A DNA stretch of 64,000 bases from Nitratireductor sp. (GCF_017794765.1 NZ_CP051236.1:251640-315639); one strand, 5' to 3'. Shown: positions 35,955 through 44,111, counted from the first letter of the stretch. The notes: generated from the sequence alone by a model not told the origin. A program made the numbers and translations.

Positions 35955-36577
35955 TGTTCCACTCCCTTCAGAAACGAATGCAGGAACCGCCCTGCCGCCA
36001 ATGTTTCGTTCGGGCGTATTTCATGCCCGCCCTCATGCCATTCGATCTCGGTCTCTGCACCGGCTTCGGTGAGATAATCCCCAAGCCGTGTTGTGAGATG
36101 AGCCGGGCAGATGGGATCTTTCCGCCCCGCCGTAAGCAAAAACCGCGTTGTTACGGTCCCCTCGCCCCAGCGGGGCGCAAAGGGAATGAGCGGATGCATC
36201 AGCACGGCAGCATCGAAAAGCTGCGGCGCGGCAAAGATCACGGATGCGAGAATGTTCGCTCCGTTGGAGTAGCCCAGACCGAGCACCGCGCTGGGCTTTT
36301 CCCGCTGCACATGGGCGGCGATGAATTCACGCATCCTGTCGGTCGCCCGAGCCAGATCGTCCATGTCGTAGACCCCCTCGCCGGTGCGCCGAAAGAAACG
36401 TGCCGCGCCCTGTTCGCTGACATCGCCACGCGGTGAAACAATGCCGGCTCCGGGCGCCAGCTCCGCACCCAGCTGCAGGAGCTGACGCTCGTCGCCGCCT
36501 GTTCCATGGAAGAGGAACAGGAGCGGTTTTCCCGGCCCCGCCGAGGCCAGGTGATGCACGTAATTTTTCACCGCCAT
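35951..36577 (-). CDS. Alpha/beta hydrolase (phospholipase/carboxylesterase family)
   Basis: A 208-residue esterase of the phospholipase/carboxylesterase group. The catalytic triad looks like Ser in GYSNG, Asp in RKDPICP and His in EGGHEI; the oxyanion loop is LFHGTGGDE. It is encoded between the GNAT gene and the ring-cleaving dioxygenase, in a leftward operon that resembles the Bacillus mhqD-mhqO quinone-detoxification pair. Substrate not known. Confidence 0.85.
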   Translation of the reverse strand: MAVKNYVHHLASAGPGKPLLFLFHGTGGDERQLLQLGAELAPGAGIVSPRGDVSEQGAARFFRRTGEGVYDMDDLARATDRMREFIAAHVQREKPSAVLGLGYSNGANILASVIFAAPQLFDAAVLMHPLIPFAPRWGEGTVTTRFLLTAGRKDPICPAHLTTRLGDYLTEAGAETEIEWHEGGHEIRPNETLAAGRFLHSFLKGVEQ

Positions 36578-36580
36578 GGC

Positions 36581-37513
36581 TCAACCACCGATCTTTGGAA
36601 GCGATGCCTCGAGCCGCTCGCGCAGATGCGCGTGCTGTCTGGGCAGTTTCAACGCCTCGCCCAGATGGGCCATGTCCTCATCACTGGCAAAGCCCGGATC
36701 ATTGGTCGCAATCTCAAAGAGCACACCGCCGGGAGCGCGGAAATAGATCGAATGAAAATAATCCCTGTCGATCACCGGCGTGATCTGAAAGCCCTGTGCC
36801 ACCAGTTCCTCGCGCACGGCGATCTGCGCTTCGTCATTTGCAACGGCAAAGGCGATGTGATGAACCGAGCCGGCTCCCTGTCGCGCCACTGGCGCATCGG
36901 GCCGGGTTTCGAGGTCGATCAGGTTGGCATCGTTGCCGCCCTTTCTCACCATGCGCAGCACACCGTCTTCTTCGCCGAGCGGCGTGTAGCCCATGAGCGA
37001 AAGAAGCGCCTGGGTGCCGGCCCTGTCGCGCAGGACCAGCGAAGCGGAGTGAAAGCCGTGGATTGCCGCCTCATCGGCAACCCCGGCGCCATTCCACGGT
37101 TCACGCGCATCGCTTTCCACCTCGTTCAGGGCAAAGCCATCGCCATTCACACCCTCGAAAAGCAGGCGCGTCTGGCCAAAACGGCTCTCGCGAGAAACGC
37201 CGGCGACACCGTGCGCTTCCAGACGTCTGGTCCAGTAATCGAGACTTCCCTGTGGAACGGCATAGACAGTGGTTCCGACCTCGCCTGCCCCTCGGCTGCC
37301 GGCGACGATATTGGGAAACGGAAAGTAGGTCATCACCGTGCCGGGCTTCCCAGTGCCATTGGCATAGTAGAGATGATAGACATCCGGCGCATCGAAATTC
37401 ACCGTCTTCTTCACGCGGCGCAGACCGAGCGTATCGGTGATGAAACGATCCGTCGCCAGCGCATCCCGGGCCATGGAGGTGATGTGGTGAATGCCTTCAA
37501 TCTGGGTCAGCAT
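36581..37513 (-). CDS. VOC family ring-cleaving dioxygenase
   Basis: A two-domain VOC (glyoxalase/extradiol) protein similar to MhqO/PcpA-type hydroquinone dioxygenases. The metal ligands are probably His in GIHHITSM near residue 8-11, His in GSVHHIAFAV, and Glu in GVLFEIAT. I chose the ATG at 37513 (310 residues) because AAAGGAA lies six bases upstream; the frame extends to 37567. Co-transcribed with the esterase three bases downstream. Quinone or hydroquinone stress is a plausible role. Confidence 0.85.
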   Translation of the reverse strand: MLTQIEGIHHITSMARDALATDRFITDTLGLRRVKKTVNFDAPDVYHLYYANGTGKPGTVMTYFPFPNIVAGSRGAGEVGTTVYAVPQGSLDYWTRRLEAHGVAGVSRESRFGQTRLLFEGVNGDGFALNEVESDAREPWNGAGVADEAAIHGFHSASLVLRDRAGTQALLSLMGYTPLGEEDGVLRMVRKGGNDANLIDLETRPDAPVARQGAGSVHHIAFAVANDEAQIAVREELVAQGFQITPVIDRDYFHSIYFRAPGGVLFEIATNDPGFASDEDMAHLGEALKLPRQHAHLRERLEASLPKIGG

Positions 37514-37633
37514 GGCAATTCCTTTCGCGCCTGGCCGTCGCATGGTTGCGACAAACCCTGGCGCCAAGATGGCGGCAATTACTCGTCGATGAAAGCGGTA
37601 ACGATCAAACGCATTGTCAACGCTCCATGAACA

Positions 37634-37662
37634 AAGAGCCCCGCGCTTCGCACGGGGCTCTT
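37634..37662 (-). terminator. Terminator of the PRC-barrel gene
   Basis: A perfect 10-bp stem aagagccccg (37634-37643) / cggggctctt (37653-37662), 9-base loop. On the leftward strand it follows the stop at 37686 by 23 bases and ends in a short T-rich tail. Confidence 0.75.
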
Positions 37663-37685
37663 CGCTCTAATGCGGTACGCGCAGA

Positions 37686-38717
37686 TTACTGAACCTGCAT
37701 CCGCATTTCGTCGCGACGCTCGCCATAGCTTGCCTCGTCATAAGCCGGCTGCTGCTCGAGCTCTTCCTCGGTGAACTCGGTGTAGAGGTAGAGCGAACCA
37801 TTCCCGTCGCTCATGAAAGCGAGGTTGTCCATGCCAATGGCGACCTCTTTCTCACCGATGCCGAGGAAACCACCAACGTCGACGATGATGGCATCGACCT
37901 TGCCGTCCTGCGAGATGATCACGTCACCGATCTCGCCGATGTTCTCCTCATTGGCGCCGTAAACCGTGGTGCCCGTGAGTTCCTCGGTGCGAATTTCATT
38001 CGCCGGCATTTCCTGAAGGCTGGAGCGGTCGATCGCAGCGGTCATCGTATCGTCAGTCGCCTGATCCTGCGTGTCGGCGGCCTGATCGACGGGCTTGGAA
38101 GCATCGTCAGCCTCTGGAGCAGGCGCTGCAGCCATATCATCGGTCTTTACAGCTTCATCGCCACTTGTCGCGTCGGTCGCCGGCGCCATAGCGGTCTCTT
38201 CCGCATTGTCATCTGCCTTGACCGGCGCGTTGGCCAGATCATCCTTGGAAGCAGGCTTTGCTTCCGAAACATCGGCATCAGCCGGCATCGGACGATAAGC
38301 AGAGCGATCGAACTCTTCCTGAGCCTCCAGCGCCTCGGCCGTCGTCTCTACCACGAGCCAGCGCTCGCCATCCTGTTCGGCCCACTCGACCAGATCGTAC
38401 TCAAGAGCAACTTCTTTCTGGCCGATGCCGAGGAAGCCGCCGACGCCAACGACGATAGCGCTGACTTCGCCCTCTTCGTCCAGAACAAGGTCATTGACCT
38501 CGCCGATGTTCTCGGCCTCTTCACCGGTGCCATTGTAAACGGTCTTGCCAATAAGATCGGTCGCCAGGTGGCCGTCAGCGCGCACCACCATTTCAGTGGG
38601 CTGCTCGGTGGGTGCAGCTGCCGGTGCGCCAGTTCCCGTCGTGGTCGACGTCTGGGCGACGGCACCGGTCGCCACAAGAGTTGCAATTGCGGTGGTCGCC
38701 AAAAGGTTGCGGAACAT
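37686..38717 (-). CDS. Exported protein with two PRC-barrel domains
   Basis: A 343-residue protein with signal peptide (FRNLLATTAIATLVATGAVAQ; ATG at 38717 follows GGAGAG). Two PRC-barrel domains (about 45-130 and 240-320), each with a GVGGFLGIGQKEVAL-like or DVGGFLGIGEKEVAI block, are joined by an Ala/Asp/Pro-rich linker. PRC-barrel proteins often have unknown surface or regulatory roles; some are salt- or stress-induced. An exact EcfG-type promoter lies 93 bases upstream of the start, so it is a likely general-stress target. Confidence 0.85.
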   Translation of the reverse strand: MFRNLLATTAIATLVATGAVAQTSTTTGTGAPAAAPTEQPTEMVVRADGHLATDLIGKTVYNGTGEEAENIGEVNDLVLDEEGEVSAIVVGVGGFLGIGQKEVALEYDLVEWAEQDGERWLVVETTAEALEAQEEFDRSAYRPMPADADVSEAKPASKDDLANAPVKADDNAEETAMAPATDATSGDEAVKTDDMAAAPAPEADDASKPVDQAADTQDQATDDTMTAAIDRSSLQEMPANEIRTEELTGTTVYGANEENIGEIGDVIISQDGKVDAIIVDVGGFLGIGEKEVAIGMDNLAFMSDGNGSLYLYTEFTEEELEQQPAYDEASYGERRDEMRMQVQ

Positions 38718-38809
38718 GATAAGCTCTCCGTGTGCAGTGTTTCTGTACAGGCCACGCACCGAACCGAACCTGCCAGGGAGGATTGGTGTGTGGCCGTTTG
38801 CACCCTTAG

Positions 38810-38834
38810 AACGCGCCGCCCCGATTCTTGTTCC
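38810..38834 (-). promoter_or_regulatory. EcfG-type promoter of the PRC-barrel gene
   Basis: Leftward GGAAC (plus-strand gttcc 38830-38834), 16 bases, CGTT (plus-strand aacg 38810-38813). It is an exact match to the general-stress sigma-factor consensus. Transcription would start about 85 bases before the ATG. Confidence 0.75.
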
Positions 38835-38868
38835 GCGATTTTCTTCTCACTGTGACAGACTTCTTTCG

Positions 38869-38893
38869 GGAACCATTTTTTCCGCCTCCCCTT
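38869..38893 (+). promoter_or_regulatory. Possible EcfG-type promoter of the lipid kinase gene
   Basis: GGAAC (38869-38873), 16 bases, CCTT (38890-38893): one mismatch in the -10. It lies 38 bases upstream of the ATG. Confidence 0.45.
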
Positions 38894-38930
38894 AAAGTCG
38901 GACCGCAGAGAAACTTTTAGGAAAACCCCG

Positions 38931-39848
38931 ATGCATGTTCTGGCCGTTCTCAACCGCAACGGAGGAACACTCCGAACTCTCGACACTGAAGCGCTTGCTG
39001 AAGAAATAAGAAATATCTTCCAGGCGGCCGGCCATTCCATCGAAGTCAGGCTCTGTCCCGGCAAGGAAATTGTGTGGATGATGGACGAGGCGGCCAGTGA
39101 TAAGAAGGCGGATGTTCTTCTTGCGGGCGGTGGTGATGGCACGATCTCGCTTGCCGCCGGCCTGCTCGCCCATTCCGAAAAGGCGCTTGCCATCCTCCCC
39201 GCCGGCACGATGAACCTCTTCGCCCGCAGCCTCGGCATTCCGCAAGACCTGCATGCGGCCATGCAGGCTCTCGCCCAGGGCTCGATCAGACACGTCGACA
39301 TAGCGGAAGCCGATGGCACATTTTATGTGCACCAGATGTCGATCGGCATGCACCCGCAACTTATCCGTCTGCGCGAACGCATGGAGTTCCGATCCCGACT
39401 GGGCAAGATTTTCGCCTCAGTGCGCGCGGCAATCGCAACGATGATCCGGCCACCCAAGCTGGAGCTGGAACTCGAACTGCCCGAGACAAAGATGCTCGCC
39501 ACCACCTCAAACCTGGCAGTAACCAACAATCTCTACGGTGAAGGCCAGCACCTGCCGTTCACCAACAGCCCCGACGGTGGCCAGCTCGGCATATATATCA
39601 CCCATGCGCGCACACGCGCCGAAATGCTTCTCTTCTTCTTCAATATGGGTATTGGCCGCTGGCGCAAGAACGAACAGGTTGAGATCCATCAGGCGAGCGA
39701 GGTGACGGTGCGCGTCCACTCCGGAACCCAGCGCTTCAAGTGCGCCATCGATGGCGAACTGCGGCCGTTGCCGAGGGAGACACGGATCGTCCTTCATCCG
39801 AAGGCGCTGCGTGTTCTGGTGCCGAAACAGGAGAGCGACCTCTCCTGA
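38931..39848 (+). CDS. Diacylglycerol kinase family lipid kinase
   Basis: YegS/DagK-like lipid kinase of 305 residues. The nucleotide-binding GGGDGTISLAAG (about 64-75) and LPAGTMNLFARSLGIP (about 87-102) motifs are intact. Substrate could be diacylglycerol or another lipid. It is divergent from the PRC-barrel gene, convergent with dps, and inside the general-stress island. Confidence 0.87.
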   Translation: MHVLAVLNRNGGTLRTLDTEALAEEIRNIFQAAGHSIEVRLCPGKEIVWMMDEAASDKKADVLLAGGGDGTISLAAGLLAHSEKALAILPAGTMNLFARSLGIPQDLHAAMQALAQGSIRHVDIAEADGTFYVHQMSIGMHPQLIRLRERMEFRSRLGKIFASVRAAIATMIRPPKLELELELPETKMLATTSNLAVTNNLYGEGQHLPFTNSPDGGQLGIYITHARTRAEMLLFFFNMGIGRWRKNEQVEIHQASEVTVRVHSGTQRFKCAIDGELRPLPRETRIVLHPKALRVLVPKQESDLS

Positions 39849-39849
39849 C

Positions 39850-39878
39850 AAAAAAACCGGCCGGGGCGAACCGGCCGG
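39850..39878 (-). terminator. Terminator of dps
   Basis: A stem ccggccgg (39857-39864) / ccggccgg (39871-39878) with a 6-base loop, next to seven A's (39850-39856) on the plus strand, which give a T-run on the leftward transcript. It is right after the dps stop, so it works leftward and may also serve the lipid kinase gene. Confidence 0.75.
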
Positions 39879-39905
39879 CAGAAGTCCTGGGAGGAGTTTC
39901 GTATA

Positions 39906-40415
39906 TCAATCTGCGATAAGAGCACGCAGCATCCACAGCGCCTTTTCGTGGAAGGTCAGACGATCGGTCAGCATGTCGGCGGTGACAAGGTCACCCTTTT
40001 CGTCGGCCTTGGTACCGATCTCGCGCATCTTGCGCACAGCCTCCTCATGGTCTTCGACCAGATCCTGGACCATCTCCAGCGCCGAGCGGCCCGAGGCGCG
40101 AAGCTCAATGGATGTGTCGACACCCTTGCCACTCAGAATGGGAGCGTGATGGCCCAACGCGCGCACCCGCTCGGCGATGATGTCGGTCGCCTCGAACAGT
40201 GTATTGTACTGCTCTTCGGTCAGCACATGGATCGAATGGAACAGCGGCCCCACCACGTTCCAGTGGTAGATATGTGTCTTGATCAATAGGCGATAAGTAT
40301 CGACGAGGATTTCCGAAAGGCCGGCGGAAATTTCCTTTCTGTCCGCTGCAGAAAGGCCGATATCCATCTTTTCGGCATGGGTTTTCGGTTTGAGAACTTC
40401 AGCGGCATCGCTCAT
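39906..40415 (-). CDS. dps: DNA starvation/stationary-phase protection protein Dps
   Basis: Forms a 12-mer that stores iron and protects DNA from peroxide. The ferroxidase residues are in THIYHWNVVG and FHSIHVLTEEQYNTLFEATD. At 169 residues, from the ATG at 40415 with ribosome site AAAGGAGTACCCC, it is full length. It follows the small membrane protein gene by 46 bases and lies within the general-stress island; dps is a common EcfG target. Confidence 0.96.
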   Translation of the reverse strand: MSDAAEVLKPKTHAEKMDIGLSAADRKEISAGLSEILVDTYRLLIKTHIYHWNVVGPLFHSIHVLTEEQYNTLFEATDIIAERVRALGHHAPILSGKGVDTSIELRASGRSALEMVQDLVEDHEEAVRKMREIGTKADEKGDLVTADMLTDRLTFHEKALWMLRALIAD

Positions 40416-40461
40416 GGGGTACTCCTTTGGTTGACGGGTTCTGACGAGGTATCCAGGCGGA

Positions 40462-40671
40462 TCAGCTCGTCGGTTCATCCTGTGCGGCCGGCAGCTCTAT
40501 GGCCTGCTGATCATCCAGCATCAGGCCGTAGACTTCGACGCCCCACCAGACCAGGGCAGCCAGCAGAAGGCCGCACACCAGCACCATCAGCACTGGAAAG
40601 CCTCGACGCCCCTGGCGAGCGTCCTGCGGCGGTGTCTTTCTCGGGGTCTCGGGCCTCGGGGTTTCAGGCAT
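40462..40671 (-). CDS. Small Pro-rich single-pass membrane protein
   Basis: A 69-residue protein: a Pro/Arg-rich start (MPETPRPETPRKTP), one transmembrane helix (LMVLVCGLLLAALVWWGV, about 28-45) and a short acidic tail. It is upstream of dps on the same strand. A near-EcfG promoter lies before it. Unknown function. Confidence 0.7.
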   Translation of the reverse strand: MPETPRPETPRKTPPQDARQGRRGFPVLMVLVCGLLLAALVWWGVEVYGLMLDDQQAIELPAAQDEPTS

Positions 40672-40701
40672 GATCACTGCTCCTGTTTCTGTGCCTCAAT
40701 C

Positions 40702-40726
40702 AATGCCGAGGGCAGAAGAGGGTTCC
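40702..40726 (-). promoter_or_regulatory. Possible EcfG-type promoter of the small membrane protein-dps unit
   Basis: Leftward GGAAC (plus gttcc 40722-40726), 16 bases, CATT (plus aatg 40702-40705): one mismatch. It lies 31 bases before the small gene's ATG. Confidence 0.5.
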
Positions 40727-40758
40727 ATGAAAATGCAGGAGCCGCACTACAGCGCCCT

Positions 40759-41199
40759 TTAACGGTCGTCAGGGTCCTGGCCGGAATTTTCCCGATAGAT
40801 CGCGTATCCAAGGACGGCCAAAGCCGGCAGCGCCACCGCACCAAGCCCTCCCGTGCGCGAAAGCACCGACGGCAACAGGGTCAGTGCTGCGGTGCCTGCA
40901 AGTACACCTGCATCGCCGATGCGGCGACGGCGCGCACGGCGGGCCTGAACCCGGCTCCACACCTTCAGACCGACAAGGACGATTATCGCCATGGTTACGA
41001 ACGCAACCCCGAAACCGAGTGCAGCCTCGATCACACCCCACTGCCGCGAGGCCGCAATGAACCCGGCCAGCACCAAAAAGCCGAGGCCGAAAAGGCCGAG
41101 AAGTGCGGCCAGCGCATAAAAGCCGGTCGTGACTTTCATACGCTTGAACACACCCGAAAACTCTCCGGCTGCGAGTGAAGCCAAAAGCCTTGCCATCAT
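40759..41199 (-). CDS. Holin-like (phage_holin_3_6) membrane protein
   Basis: A 146-residue protein with two to three hydrophobic helices (about 24-48, 55-77 and 98-125) and a basic cytoplasmic loop RVQARRARRRR. This matches the PF07332 'putative actinobacterial holin-X' group, which is common in non-phage stress loci. It is not linked to phage genes here. It is nine bases downstream of the DUF883 gene, a usual pairing. Confidence 0.8.
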   Translation of the reverse strand: MMARLLASLAAGEFSGVFKRMKVTTGFYALAALLGLFGLGFLVLAGFIAASRQWGVIEAALGFGVAFVTMAIIVLVGLKVWSRVQARRARRRRIGDAGVLAGTAALTLLPSVLSRTGGLGAVALPALAVLGYAIYRENSGQDPDDR

Positions 41200-41208
41200 G
41201 GCGAAGGC

Positions 41209-41547
41209 CTAGCGGCGGGTAGCGAGAGCGATGAGAAATCCGGCCCCCACAGCCAGCGCAAGCGAGGTGAAGGGGCGCTCACGCACCGTGCGGACCAATT
41301 CCTGCTCCAGCTCCTGCGTGCTGTCCTTCACGCTGTTCAGCGCTGCCTCGCCCTGCCCGCGCAACTGCTCGATCCGCTCTCCGGCCGCCTTACGCGCTGC
41401 CTCGCCGGATTGACCACCCATGTCTTTAAGATGGCTGACCAGCTGCGCCATGTCGGTGCGCAATTGCTGAATATCCTTTTCCAGATCGCCGGTCGTTACC
41501 GCATCGTCTTTCTGGGTTCGGGCGGTTTTCGCGGTTGTCGTTGCCAT
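41209..41547 (-). CDS. DUF883 (ElaB/YqjD-like) membrane-anchored protein
   Basis: A 112-residue protein with a helical coiled-coil body (about 22-85) and a C-terminal membrane anchor (LALAVGAGFLIALATRR). ElaB/YqjD-type proteins tether ribosomes to the membrane in stationary phase in E. coli; that is family knowledge, not shown here. I chose the ATG at 41547 (homologous start MATTTAKT); the open frame extends to 41676. Driven by an exact EcfG-type promoter. Confidence 0.85.
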   Translation of the reverse strand: MATTTAKTARTQKDDAVTTGDLEKDIQQLRTDMAQLVSHLKDMGGQSGEAARKAAGERIEQLRGQGEAALNSVKDSTQELEQELVRTVRERPFTSLALAVGAGFLIALATRR

Positions 41548-41611
41548 ATGCAGTCTCCCATGGTTCGGCCATGTTTGGGGCCATGTTTCGTGCAAGTTTT
41601 GCTCACAGCCC

Positions 41612-41636
41612 AACGCGAAACATCCCACGAAGTTCC
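41612..41636 (-). promoter_or_regulatory. EcfG-type promoter of the DUF883-holin unit
   Basis: Leftward GGAAC (plus gttcc 41632-41636), 16 bases, CGTT (plus aacg 41612-41615). It is an exact consensus match 65 bases before the ATG. Confidence 0.75.
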
Positions 41637-41645
41637 CTCCGCCAA

Positions 41646-41670
41646 GGAACCATTTGCCCACCAGCACGCT
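41646..41670 (+). promoter_or_regulatory. Possible EcfG-type promoter of the AI-2E permease gene
   Basis: GGAAC (41646-41650), 16 bases, CGCT (41667-41670): one mismatch. It forms a back-to-back pair with the leftward promoter at 41612-41636. Confidence 0.5.
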
Positions 41671-41699
41671 TTTCACTGGAAACGTCGGCGGATAACTGG

Positions 41700-42893
41700 A
41701 TGGATCACAAGTCTTTGGACACCTCGCGCAAACGCTCGCACATCATGACCCTCGAGATGGCGCTGACCTACGGCGCGCAGAGTTCTGTTCTGCTTCTGGG
41801 TCTGCTGGCGCTGATCATCGCGCTGCACTTTGGGCGTTTCCTGTTGGCACCGATATCGCTCGCGGTCTTCATTGGCTTGATGCTCGGGCCCATTGCCACC
41901 CGCCTGGAGCGGATGGGGGTCTGGCCAGCCGTCTCGGCTGTAGCCGTGGTTCTGATTTTCATTGGCCTCGTGGGCGGCTTCCTGACAGCGATCGCGGCCC
42001 CGCTGACGGCCTGGGCCGACCGCCTGCCCCAGATATGGAACGAATTGCAGTTGCAGCTCTCGAGTCTGAGACAGCCTCTTGGCACCATCAAGGATTTGCA
42101 GGAACAGATTCGTTCCGTCACCGGCGGCTCCAGCGTGACGGTCGCCGTGAAGGAAGACACCACCGTGGAGAACGTCGCGGTTCTTGCGCCGTCGCTGCTG
42201 GCGCAATTGCTTATCTTCTTTGCGAGCCTTTATTTCTTCGTGGCCACACGGCACGAAACGCGGGCGGCTATTTTGCACCTTTGTTTCAACCGTCGTTTGC
42301 GCTGGCGGGTCGCGCACATTTTTCGGGATGTCGAAAATGCCGTCTCGGATTATCTTCTGTCGATTACCATCATCAATATCGGTCTGGGCATCGCTGTAAG
42401 CATCGCCCTTTGGCTGCTCGGCGTCCCTTCACCGGCGCTATGGGGAGCGATGGCGACATTGCTCAATTTCGTGATCTATATCGGCCCTGCGGTCATGGCC
42501 TGCGTCCTGCTCGCAGTGGGCCTTGCCACCTTCGACACCTTGACGGCGAGTTTTCTGCCGCCTCTAACCTATCTGGCGTTAAACGCGACAGAGGCACAGT
42601 TCGTCACGCCGACCGTTATCGGTCGGCGAATGACGCTCAACCCGTTTATCGTTTTCCTTGCAATAGCTTTCTGGCTTTGGATGTGGGGGCCTATCGGCGG
42701 TTTCATCGCCATCCCCGCATTGCTGACACTTTATGCAATAGCCGGCAACATCATCCCGGGCATCGAACCTCCCACGCCCGCCAAACCGCGTGCATCGACA
42801 CGTTCGCCTGAACCGAAACCACCTATAGAAAAGGCCGCTTCGCCGCTTTCTCGGCCGTCCAGTCCGCCAGTTCGGCCAAGGCCTCCGGATTGA
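41700..42893 (+). CDS. AI-2E family transporter
   Basis: A multi-pass inner-membrane permease-like protein of the AI-2E/PerM family (about eight helices in 397 residues); family members act in quorum-signal export or ion/antiporter roles. Substrate unknown. The Pro/Arg-rich tail (about 355-397) is probably cytoplasmic. The start at 41700 was chosen because GGCGGA lies before it; an ATG at 41744 is not in frame, while one at 41745 is an alternative. Its last 71 bases overlap the opposing Crp/Fnr gene. Confidence 0.83.
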   Translation: MDHKSLDTSRKRSHIMTLEMALTYGAQSSVLLLGLLALIIALHFGRFLLAPISLAVFIGLMLGPIATRLERMGVWPAVSAVAVVLIFIGLVGGFLTAIAAPLTAWADRLPQIWNELQLQLSSLRQPLGTIKDLQEQIRSVTGGSSVTVAVKEDTTVENVAVLAPSLLAQLLIFFASLYFFVATRHETRAAILHLCFNRRLRWRVAHIFRDVENAVSDYLLSITIINIGLGIAVSIALWLLGVPSPALWGAMATLLNFVIYIGPAVMACVLLAVGLATFDTLTASFLPPLTYLALNATEAQFVTPTVIGRRMTLNPFIVFLAIAFWLWMWGPIGGFIAIPALLTLYAIAGNIIPGIEPPTPAKPRASTRSPEPKPPIEKAASPLSRPSSPPVRPRPPD

Positions 42894-43572
42894 GTATCCG
42901 GCAGCCACCATCCTCCCATTTCAAAAGACCCCGCTCGGCGAGGCGCGCAATGGTTTTGTTGGTGTGGACAAGAGACAGGCCGAGCGTATCAGCCACATGC
43001 TGCTGCGTGAGCGACACCGTGCCGTTCCTGGTCAGACCACTTTGCCGGCTTCGCTCAAGGATGAACATCAGGAGATAGGCGACTTTTTCCAATGCTGTGC
43101 GACGACCAACCGTGAGAAGGTTGTCATCCAGCATGCATTCCTCACGCGAGGCGATCCAGGTGATGTCATAGGCAAGTTCAGGAAACTCCCGGTAGAGGGA
43201 AAAAAGCTCGGCTTTCTCAAACACGCACAAAACCATGTTTGAGAGCGCCTCGACCGAGTGCTTCATCTCGCCCAGCAGGCTGCCCTGCAAACCGACAAGA
43301 TCGCCGGGCATTACGTAATTGACGATTTGCCGGCGGCCATCTTCAAGCAGTTTGTATCGAAAGCCCCATCCGGAAAGAACGGTGTAGAGGTGCGGGTTGT
43401 GTGCGCCCTCCACCAACACGGTCGCGCCTTTCTTGACCGCCAGGTCACCTTTTTTGAAGCGGCCGATAAATTCCAGTTCACACTCGTCGAAATCCCGAAA
43501 AAGCTCGAGTTTCCGCAAGGGGCACTTTTCACACGGTAGACTGGCGTGAACGCGTTCTTGTTCTCTTGTCAC
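42823..43572 (-). CDS. Crp/Fnr family transcriptional regulator
   Basis: A 249-residue regulator: cyclic-nucleotide-type sensor domain (about 20-150) and helix-turn-helix domain (about 170-230, recognition TQQHVADTLGLSLVHTNKTI). A CEKCPLRKLE stretch near the N-terminus might bind a cluster. It starts with GTG. The gene is divergent from the single-domain response regulator. The overlap with the convergent permease gene is 71 bases. Ligand unknown. Confidence 0.88.
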   Translation of the reverse strand: MTREQERVHASLPCEKCPLRKLELFRDFDECELEFIGRFKKGDLAVKKGATVLVEGAHNPHLYTVLSGWGFRYKLLEDGRRQIVNYVMPGDLVGLQGSLLGEMKHSVEALSNMVLCVFEKAELFSLYREFPELAYDITWIASREECMLDDNLLTVGRRTALEKVAYLLMFILERSRQSGLTRNGTVSLTQQHVADTLGLSLVHTNKTIARLAERGLLKWEDGGCRILNPEALAELADWTAEKAAKRPFL

Positions 43573-43648
43573 AGCTTGCCTCGATCCGCGGATCCGGAAG
43601 CACGTCCGCCGATCCCCTCAGCCTCTTTGGTACCATGTCTTTTTTTAA

Positions 43649-43662
43649 TGACAAGTCAGTCA
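43649..43662. promoter_or_regulatory. Small inverted repeat in the Crp/Fnr-response regulator divergent region
   Basis: TGAC (43649-43652) and GTCA (43659-43662) are separated by six bases, close to the Crp/Fnr half-site TTGAC. Auto-regulation by the Crp/Fnr protein would be plausible. Weak. Confidence 0.25.
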
Positions 43663-43712
43663 ACTAATGAGATTTCAGGAGAAAATTTCTCTGGTTTCGG
43701 AAGGATGCCCAT

Positions 43713-44111
43713 TTGAAAAAAACCCTCGATGGGGCCCGAGTGCTGCTGGTCGAAGACGAAGCCCTGATTGCCATGAACATCGAAGAGCTCTGCAAGGAAC
43801 ATGGCGCAGAGGACGTGGTGACCGTAACTTCGTTTAACGCGCTGAAGCCAGACGTGCTTGAAACCGGGCGGATTTCAACAGCCATTCTCGACATCAGGAT
43901 ATCCGACAACTGGACAAACGACTTCGCCCACCTGCTGCAAAGCCGGCGAATTCCGTTTATTTTCGCCACGGGCTACGCCGCCAGCCATCAGGTCTTTGAG
44001 CCCTTTAACGGCATTACCATCGTTGAAAAACCGTACAAGGACAGCGACCTGATCCAGGCGTTGGCGCAGGCGATTGGCTCTTCGAATGAAAGCGGTTCCC
44101 GCTCGGATTAA
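43713..44111 (+). CDS. Single-domain response regulator (FAT-GUY-like)
   Basis: A 132-residue receiver domain with phospho-acceptor Asp60, Lys106 and FATGY at 84-88, close to the FATGUY motif of single-domain regulators that act in alphaproteobacterial general stress signalling (SdrG, MrrA). It starts with TTG preceded by AAGGA. It is convergent with ecfG with a four-base overlap. The motif is inexact, so this assignment is tentative; a phosphotransfer role to PhyR is inference. Confidence 0.82.
   Translation: MKKTLDGARVLLVEDEALIAMNIEELCKEHGAEDVVTVTSFNALKPDVLETGRISTAILDIRISDNWTNDFAHLLQSRRIPFIFATGYAASHQVFEPFNGITIVEKPYKDSDLIQALAQAIGSSNESGSRSD

Noticed and set aside
40759-41199. Prophage remnant because of a holin-like protein
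   Set aside because: No phage structural, lysis or integrase genes nearby; this family is common in stress loci paired with DUF883.
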